Shown: piece by piece, positions 58,788 to 64,000 of the stretch
Numbering within the stretch: the stretch's first letter is position 1
How the letters are laid out: each line of letters begins with the position of its first letter
Origin: Microbacterium sulfonylureivorans
GTDB taxonomy: Bacteria; Actinomycetota; Actinomycetes; Actinomycetales; Microbacteriaceae
Assembly: GCF_003999995.1 (NCBI RefSeq)
Contig: NZ_RJAD01000001.1
Span: forward strand, 930,001 to 994,000
Direction of reading: 5' to 3'
Length of the DNA stretch: 64,000 bases
Notes under the pieces: model-generated
Databases searched by the model: none
What the model was told of the DNA's origin: nothing
The model's input: the letters and a program-made list of their open reading frames with translations, nothing else
Position numbers and translations under genes: made by a program

Positions 58788-60431
58788 ATGACTCGCGCAG
58801 GACAGCCGGCCGAAGCATCCGACCTCATCGACATCGATGAACTCATCAATGCGTATTACGACATCAAGCCCGACCCCGCGGTGCCCGAGCAGCGCGTCGC
58901 GTTCGGAACGAGCGGCCACCGCGGCTCGTCGCTGTCGGCGAGCTTCAACGAAGTGCACATCCTTGCGACCACCCAGGCGATCGTGGACTACCGCGTCGCG
59001 CAGGGCATCGCCGGTCCGCTCTTCCTGGGACGCGACACGCACGGCCTGTCGCTGCCGGCCGAGCGCAGCGCGATCGAGGTGCTCGTGGCGAACGGCGTCG
59101 ACGTGCGCGTCGACTCCCGAGACTCGTGGGTTCCGACGCCCGCGCTGAGCCACGCGATCCTCGCGTACAACAAGGGCCGGGATGCCGCCGACCCGGGCCG
59201 CGCCGACGGCATCGTCGTCACGCCCAGCCACAACCCGCCGCGCGACGGCGGCTTCAAGTACAACCCCCCGAACGGCGGGCCCGCCGACACCGACGCCACG
59301 GGCTGGATCGCCGAGCGCGCGAACGACCTCATCGCGACCGGGTTGGCCGGCGTGCACCGGACGGCGTTCAAGGACCTCGACGGTGACGCGATCGGCGACT
59401 ACGACTTCCGCGACGCCTACGTGCGCGACCTCGCCGGCATCATCGACATCGACGCGATCCGCGGCGCCGGAGTCCGCATCGGCGCCGACCCGCTCGGCGG
59501 GGCATCCGTCGAGTACTGGGCGCTCATCGCGGAGGTGCACGGCCTGGACCTCACCGTCGTGAACCCCGACGTCGACCCGACATGGCGCTTCATGACGCTC
59601 GACTGGGACGAGAAGATCCGCATGGATCCGTCGTCGCCGTCCGCGATGGCGGCGCTGGTCGCACGGCGCGACGAGTACGACATCCTCACGGGCAACGACG
59701 CCGACGCCGACCGGCACGGCATCGTCACGCCCGACGCCGGGCTCATGAACCCGAACCACTACCTCGCGGTCGCGATCGACTACCTGTACTCGCACCGGCC
59801 GGATTGGCCGTCGGATGCCGCGATCGGCAAGACCCTCGTCTCGTCGATGATCATCGACCGGGTGGCCGAGTCGCTCGGGCGCACCCTCCTCGAGGTGCCG
59901 GTCGGGTTCAAGTGGTTCGTCCCCGGTCTTCTCGACGGCTCGGTCGCGTTCGGCGGCGAGGAGTCGGCGGGCGCGTCGTTCCTTCGCAAGGACGGCACCG
60001 TGTGGACCACCGACAAGGACGGCATCCTGCTGTGCCTGCTCGCGGCCGAGATCCTCGCCGTGACGGGCAAGACGCCGTCGCAGCGCTACGCCGAGCTCGA
60101 GGCGGAGTTCGGGGCGTCCGCGTACCAGCGCGTCGACGCGCCGGCGACCCCCGCCCAGAAGGCTGCGCTCGGCAAGCTCGCGCCCGAGGCGGTCACTGCG
60201 ACCGAGCTCGCCGGCGAGCCGATCACCGCGAAGCTCTCGCACGCGCCGGGCAACGGGGCCGCGATCGGCGGGCTGAAGGTGCAGACCGAGCACGCCTGGT
60301 TCGCCGCGCGCCCGTCGGGCACCGAGGACGTCTACAAGCTCTATGCCGAGAGCCTCCGCGGCCCCGAGCACCTCGCCGAGGTGCAGGAGGAGGCGCGGGC
60401 CGTCGTGACCGAGGCCCTCGGCGGCGCCTGA
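58788..60431 (+). CDS. pgm: Alpha-D-glucose phosphate-specific phosphoglucomutase
   Basis: 547 aa. Four alpha/beta domains include the start loop [11 protein letters not shown], the phosphoserine loop [12 protein letters not shown] with Ser147, the magnesium loop NDADADRHG, the sugar loop FGGEESAG and the phosphate loop RPSGTED near the end. It interconverts glucose-1- and glucose-6-phosphate, connecting sugar intake to glycogen and wall-polymer precursors. It is convergent with the next gene, with only 7 nt between stops. Confidence 0.97.
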   Translation: MTRAGQPAEASDLIDIDELINAYYDIKPDPAVPEQRVAFGTSGHRGSSLSASFNEVHILATTQAIVDYRVAQGIAGPLFLGRDTHGLSLPAERSAIEVLVANGVDVRVDSRDSWVPTPALSHAILAYNKGRDAADPGRADGIVVTPSHNPPRDGGFKYNPPNGGPADTDATGWIAERANDLIATGLAGVHRTAFKDLDGDAIGDYDFRDAYVRDLAGIIDIDAIRGAGVRIGADPLGGASVEYWALIAEVHGLDLTVVNPDVDPTWRFMTLDWDEKIRMDPSSPSAMAALVARRDEYDILTGNDADADRHGIVTPDAGLMNPNHYLAVAIDYLYSHRPDWPSDAAIGKTLVSSMIIDRVAESLGRTLLEVPVGFKWFVPGLLDGSVAFGGEESAGASFLRKDGTVWTTDKDGILLCLLAAEILAVTGKTPSQRYAELEAEFGASAYQRVDAPATPAQKAALGKLAPEAVTATELAGEPITAKLSHAPGNGAAIGGLKVQTEHAWFAARPSGTEDVYKLYAESLRGPEHLAEVQEEARAVVTEALGGA

Positions 60432-60438
60432 CCCCGGG

Positions 60439-62496
60439 CTACCGGGCGAGGGAGGCCTCCCACATGCGCGTCCAGTCCTCGGCTCCGGACATCAGCTGCC
60501 GGCGCAGCAGCGGGCCGTCGGCCCCGGCCTGGGCGACGACATCCGCGGTCCAATCGGCCAGCAGCCCGTACGTCGCCATGCCGTCGGTGTTCAGGTCGAA
60601 GGTGCGCTGCCCCATCGTGAAGCGGTCGACGGTCGTGCCGTTGAGCGCCGTGAACGGGTAGGCGAGCGGGCTCGCCGCCGCGTCGGCGCGGGCGTAGGCC
60701 TGGTCGCCGAGGCCGTTGACGTCGGTGCCGAAGCCGTAGGCGGAGATGGAGCCGGGGGCCGCGGCATCCCGGTTCGCCTGCCACTCGTCGAGGAAGCCCG
60801 GGCGTCCGTCCTGGGTGTGCGCGGCGTTCGCGTAGGAGCCGACGAAGCCGCCGACGTCGGCGATGCGCGCGATCATCGTGCGGTCTGCCCACGTGTGCGT
60901 CGTGGCGACGCCGGGGTAGCCCTCGGCCTCGGCGATGTCGAGCACCGCGTCGGCGGTCTTCAGGCTCATGTGGTCGACGTTGATCACCATCCCCCGTTCC
61001 ATCAGCTCGCCCACGAGGTGGCGACCGAGGTCGGTGAGACCGCGGATGTTGCAGACGCCGCCCTGCGGATAGACCGGCGCGACGGTGCCGTGCGGGAGCC
61101 CGGTCACCGTCTTCAGCAGAGCGGCGATCTCGTCGCTGCGCAGCGGCTGCTCGTTGTCGGTGGCTCCCGTGCACTCCTCGACCTGCCAGAAGCTGCCGGT
61201 CGACACCTTGTTGCCGATGTTGACCGCGGCACCCTGCGTTCCCGAGTCGAACCTCGTGCCGCCGAACGCGTTGTCGAACTTGTGCACCGGGTACACCCCG
61301 CTCACACCCCACGACTGCAGCTCGTCGAGGCCCGCGTCGATGTCGGCACGGTCGCACTGGGGCACGTCGAGGATCTGGCGGCAGCCGAAGAGCTCGGAGT
61401 TCTCGACGCCGACGATCACCGCGAGCTTTCCCTGCGCCGCGATCTGGCGCACCTGCTCGGGTGTCGAGGCGATGCGGAACCAGCCCTTGCCCTCGCCGCC
61501 GGACTGGGCGTCGATGTAGTCCTGCATGTCGCGGAGGTACTGCGCCTGCAGTCGCAGCTGCTCCATCTCGTCACAGCTCGAGACCCGTTCCGGGTACACC
61601 TCGCAGATCACGCGGTTGGCGACGAGGAGCGCGTTGTGCACGCGCTCCCCCGATTCCCACGCACGCTGGATGCCGCGGAAGTACGCCTGCTCGTGGAGCA
61701 GCGTCGTCGGAGTCGGCCAGTCCTCGAACGTCGGCCAGCCCTTCGGGTCCATGAACGGATCGGTGCCGGCGATGAGCGCTCCGGCGTAGCCGCCGAGCCC
61801 GAGCGCCGAATGCGACCAGCATCCCTTGAGCGCGACCTCGACTCCGCCCTCGGCGAAGGGGGTCCCGCAGCGCAGCTTCCCGCCGAACGCGACGGCGGCC
61901 GTGATGTGCGCGTGGGCGTCGATGAAGCCGTTGAGCGTGCCGTCCGGATTCACCCCGGGCTGGGGTGTCCCGGTGACGGCGGTGGCGACATCCGCCGCGC
62001 TCGCGCAGCCCGTCGCCGTCTGGAGCGTGAACGCCCCGCTCGTCGTGACGAGCGACCCGAGGATTCCGCCGATCGCCTTGCCGTTGAGCGTGGCCGCGAT
62101 CCGGTAGGTCGAGCCGTCGCGCGTGACCGTCCAGTCGGCGCGGTCGCCGTAGCTCGATCCGGGCATGACGGTGCCCAGCACGCTGAGGTAGAGGACCGAG
62201 CCCTTCGCGTCGATGAGCCGATAGCGCCCGAGGTCGGTGGCCTCGAAGCGGATGGGCACCGCCGACGACGACGAGCCCTTGGTGCCGTAGCCGACCGAGC
62301 CCCTCGTGACGTAGTTCGAGGTTCCGCTGCCGACACGCAGCACCGCGCAGGTGCCGTCGAGGTCGCTCGCCGGCGCGGGCGCGGCCTGGGCGGCCGTCAG
62401 CGGGATCGCGATCATCGCGAACGCCGCTGCGATCGCGATCGCAGCGCGCCGGAGGCGCGGCAGGCGGGACGGACGGGTAGGGACGGCAGGGGCCAC
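60439..62496 (-). CDS. Secreted M19/amidohydrolase-like metal hydrolase
   Basis: 685 aa from GTG 62496, with AGGAGG 5 nt upstream. The signal peptide ends about AQA (residue 40). Residues about 45-180 form an N-terminal beta-rich part (CAVLRVGSGTSNYV, then ATDLGRYRLIDAKGSVLYLS). The catalytic part begins with GFIDAHAHITA (HxH metal motif) and has VINVDHMSLKTADAVLDIA and GVATTHTWAD, as in membrane-dipeptidase (M19) and related amidohydrolases. Several Cys may form disulphides. The substrate is unknown; a dipeptide, lactone or ester is possible. Confidence 0.8.
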   Translation of the reverse strand: MAPAVPTRPSRLPRLRRAAIAIAAAFAMIAIPLTAAQAAPAPASDLDGTCAVLRVGSGTSNYVTRGSVGYGTKGSSSSAVPIRFEATDLGRYRLIDAKGSVLYLSVLGTVMPGSSYGDRADWTVTRDGSTYRIAATLNGKAIGGILGSLVTTSGAFTLQTATGCASAADVATAVTGTPQPGVNPDGTLNGFIDAHAHITAAVAFGGKLRCGTPFAEGGVEVALKGCWSHSALGLGGYAGALIAGTDPFMDPKGWPTFEDWPTPTTLLHEQAYFRGIQRAWESGERVHNALLVANRVICEVYPERVSSCDEMEQLRLQAQYLRDMQDYIDAQSGGEGKGWFRIASTPEQVRQIAAQGKLAVIVGVENSELFGCRQILDVPQCDRADIDAGLDELQSWGVSGVYPVHKFDNAFGGTRFDSGTQGAAVNIGNKVSTGSFWQVEECTGATDNEQPLRSDEIAALLKTVTGLPHGTVAPVYPQGGVCNIRGLTDLGRHLVGELMERGMVINVDHMSLKTADAVLDIAEAEGYPGVATTHTWADRTMIARIADVGGFVGSYANAAHTQDGRPGFLDEWQANRDAAAPGSISAYGFGTDVNGLGDQAYARADAAASPLAYPFTALNGTTVDRFTMGQRTFDLNTDGMATYGLLADWTADVVAQAGADGPLLRRQLMSGAEDWTRMWEASLAR

Positions 62497-62589
62497 GACA
62501 TCCTCCTCGAACGGCACTGTGCGAGACGGCCCCGATGCTATGGGCCACCCGTGGCACCGTCTACCCCCCTCTCGACGTGCCGCCACGGC

Positions 62590-62648
62590 CGAGAGTGCGT
62601 GTTCCACCACCCGCCGCGAGGCGGGGCGGCGAGTTGCGCACTCTCGGC
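62590..62648. repeat. Intergenic inverted-repeat element E7
   Basis: CCGAGAGTGCG (62590-62600) pairs perfectly with CGCACTCTCGG (62638-62648), with an inner GCCGC/GCGGC-rich part. It lies between the divergent M19-like and LacI genes. Confidence 0.65.
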
Positions 62649-62685
62649 GAAGGGCGCGTTGTGCTCGGCGTGTCACACTGTCTAC

Positions 62686-62700
62686 GGGTAATCGCTTGCT
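62686..62700. promoter_or_regulatory. Candidate LacI operator upstream of lacI
   Basis: CGGGTAATCGCTTGC, or GCAAGCGATTACCCG on the other strand, has a CG centre. A related AAGCGTTTACCCG occurs at 63830-63842 in the start of the downstream ABC gene. It lies 23 nt before the regulator's ATG and could be autoregulatory. Confidence 0.4.
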
Positions 62701-62722
62701 GGGCGGCGGTCACGGAGGAAGC

Positions 62723-63736
62723 ATGAAACGAGCCGGGATACGCGACGTCGCGCAGCGCGCGGGCGTCTCGATCAGCACGGTCTCCAACGCTCTCAATCGC
62801 CCGGGCACGGTGAGCGAGCAGCTCGCCCAACGCGTCCGCAAGGCCGCCGACGATCTCGGCTACGTCCCCCTCCAGGCGGCGCGCCAGCTGCGCGTGGGGC
62901 GGAGCGGGCTCCTCGGGATGACCGTGATCAACATCGCCAACCCGTTCTTCGCCGAGCTGGTCAGCGGGGCGGAGGAAGCCGCGACGGCGGCCGGCTATCG
63001 CATCCTCGTCGGCAACAGCGACGACGACGTGCACAAAGAGGCCGGCCACCTCGAGCTCTTCGAGCGCGTGCAGGTCGAAGGGGTGCTGGTCTCGCCGTTC
63101 GGCGAGGCCGCGGCGCCGATCGCGCAGCTGCGGGCACGCGGCATCCCGGTGGTGCTCGTCGATGCGGTCGACGACGCCGGGGCCGTGCCGTCCGTATCGT
63201 TCGACGACGTCGCCGGCGGCCGGATGGCCGCCGAGCACCTGCTGCAGACCGGACGCCGGCGCCTCGCGTTCCTGGGCGCGCGGGAGGAGGTCCGGCAGGT
63301 GCGCGAACGGCTGCAGGGCGCACGCCTCGCCGTCGGCGCGCATCCGGACGCAACCCTCGAGGTCGTCTGGTCCGCACGCACCACGGCGCAGCTCGGCCGC
63401 ATGCTCGGCGCAGAGATCGCCGCTGCTCCGCCCGAGGCGCGCCCCGACGGCATCGTCGCGACGAACGACCACCTCGCGTGCGGCGTGGTCTACGGGCTGA
63501 TCAGCAACGGCATCCGCGTCCCCCAGGACGTCGCGGTCATCGGCTACGACGACATCGAGTTCGCGTCCGTCGCCGCGGTGCCGCTCACCTCGGTGCGCCA
63601 GCCCGCCCGGGCCATGGGCCGCCACGCCGGCGAGCTCCTGCTGCACCAGCTCGGCGGCGAGGCGTCGGAGCCGCTCGGATCGGTGATGTTCGAGCCCGAG
63701 CTCATCGTGCGGGCGTCGAGCGTCCTCGGAGCCTGA
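62723..63736 (+). CDS. LacI-family transcriptional regulator
   Basis: 337 aa from ATG 62723 with GGAGGAAGC upstream. The helix-turn-helix is IRDVAQRAGVSISTVSNALN with hinge YVPLQAARQLRVG. The sensor domain has GMTVINIANPFFAELVSGAE and the C-terminal VAVIGYDDIEFASVAAVPLT. The neighbours are a divergent M19-like gene and a co-directional ABC exporter; which it controls is not clear. Confidence 0.93.
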   Translation: MKRAGIRDVAQRAGVSISTVSNALNRPGTVSEQLAQRVRKAADDLGYVPLQAARQLRVGRSGLLGMTVINIANPFFAELVSGAEEAATAAGYRILVGNSDDDVHKEAGHLELFERVQVEGVLVSPFGEAAAPIAQLRARGIPVVLVDAVDDAGAVPSVSFDDVAGGRMAAEHLLQTGRRRLAFLGAREEVRQVRERLQGARLAVGAHPDATLEVVWSARTTAQLGRMLGAEIAAAPPEARPDGIVATNDHLACGVVYGLISNGIRVPQDVAVIGYDDIEFASVAAVPLTSVRQPARAMGRHAGELLLHQLGGEASEPLGSVMFEPELIVRASSVLGA

Positions 63737-63819
63737 GCCCGCCTGCGCCAGCCTCGTGCTCCGCGGCCCGGTTCCGTCATCCCGGCCTCGGCTGCGGCAT
63801 CCGTCGGTATCATGGCCCC

Positions 63820-64000
63820 ATGACTCAGAAAGCGTTTACCCGCGTTCCCGAGCTCATCGACGGCGCCCACCCCGGGCGCTCGGTGCTGCGCCTGCTGGCG
63901 CGCCGGCCGGGACGCCTCTCGCTCGCACTCCTCGGCTTCTCCCTCAAGGAGATCCCGTTGTGGTTCCTGCCGGTCGTCACGGCGGCGATCATCGACATCG
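63820..64000 (+). CDS. ABC exporter, N-terminal part (permease-ATPase fusion likely)
   Basis: 60 N-terminal residues from ATG 63820 are visible before the window ends. LLARRPGRLSLALLGFSLKE followed by IPLWFLPVVTAAIIDI fits the first membrane segment of a type 1 ABC exporter half-transporter. The ATPase part would lie outside. The substrate is unknown. Confidence 0.65.
   Translation, partial: MTQKAFTRVPELIDGAHPGRSVLRLLARRPGRLSLALLGFSLKEIPLWFLPVVTAAIIDI

Overview
The window looks like a chromosomal segment of a high-GC actinobacterium of the Microbacterium/Microbacteriaceae type. Reasons: very GC-rich codon use with long antisense shadow frames, many GTG starts, several apparently leaderless genes, sugar ABC importers without their own ATPase, and many LacI-family regulators. 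Housekeeping genes (serS, pheA, pgm, two tRNA-Ser, a photolyase) are interspersed with plant-glycan catabolism genes.

Layout. 1-720: 5' part of a sugar-binding lipoprotein gene. 1226-13091: a segment bounded by a 29-bp direct repeat of the 3' end of tRNA-Ser(GCU), probably an old tRNA-targeted island. It carries an MmyB-like regulator, a Bcr/CflA efflux pump, a zinc alcohol dehydrogenase, a small lipoprotein, and a rhamnoside operon (MFS permease, GH78, GH3) with a divergent LacI regulator and paired operators. 13247-15942: a membrane-anchored HEVGH protein and a GT1-like glycosyltransferase. 15947-29681: a secreted polysaccharide-degradation block (GH30-like, GH43, a 194-aa membrane-anchored protein, and an 1835-aa (alpha/alpha)6-type hydrolase). 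Its three large enzymes share an unnamed C-terminal module with two conserved cysteines. 29731-33493: two LCP proteins, tRNA-Ser(UGA) and a HAD phosphatase. 33490-37419: serS, a lipid kinase, an intergenic tandem array, a G-rich tract and an endonuclease-like gene.

37498-45687: an agl-like alpha-glucoside operon (GH13, binding protein, two permeases), a ThuA-domain secreted protein and a LacI regulator whose promoter shares a box with the GH13 promoter. 45957-47309: photolyase. 47484-55970: a beta/alpha-galactoside operon (GH42, two permeases, binding protein, GH36) with a divergent LacI gene and three copies of one operator. 56173-64000: LLM oxidoreductase, pyridoxamine-oxidase-like protein, pheA, pgm, a secreted M19/amidohydrolase-like protein, a LacI regulator and the start of an ABC exporter.

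The genes suggest a saprophytic or plant-associated organism. Secreted multidomain enzymes cut arabinogalactan-like or other side-chained polymers outside the cell. ABC and MFS systems import oligosaccharides, and cytoplasmic GH3, GH13, GH36, GH42 and GH78 enzymes finish the hydrolysis under local LacI control. Imperfect 50-95 bp intergenic palindromes recur through the window. The most interesting items are the shared C-terminal module, the shared operator without a local regulator, the tRNA-bounded segment, and the intergenic palindromes and tandem array.
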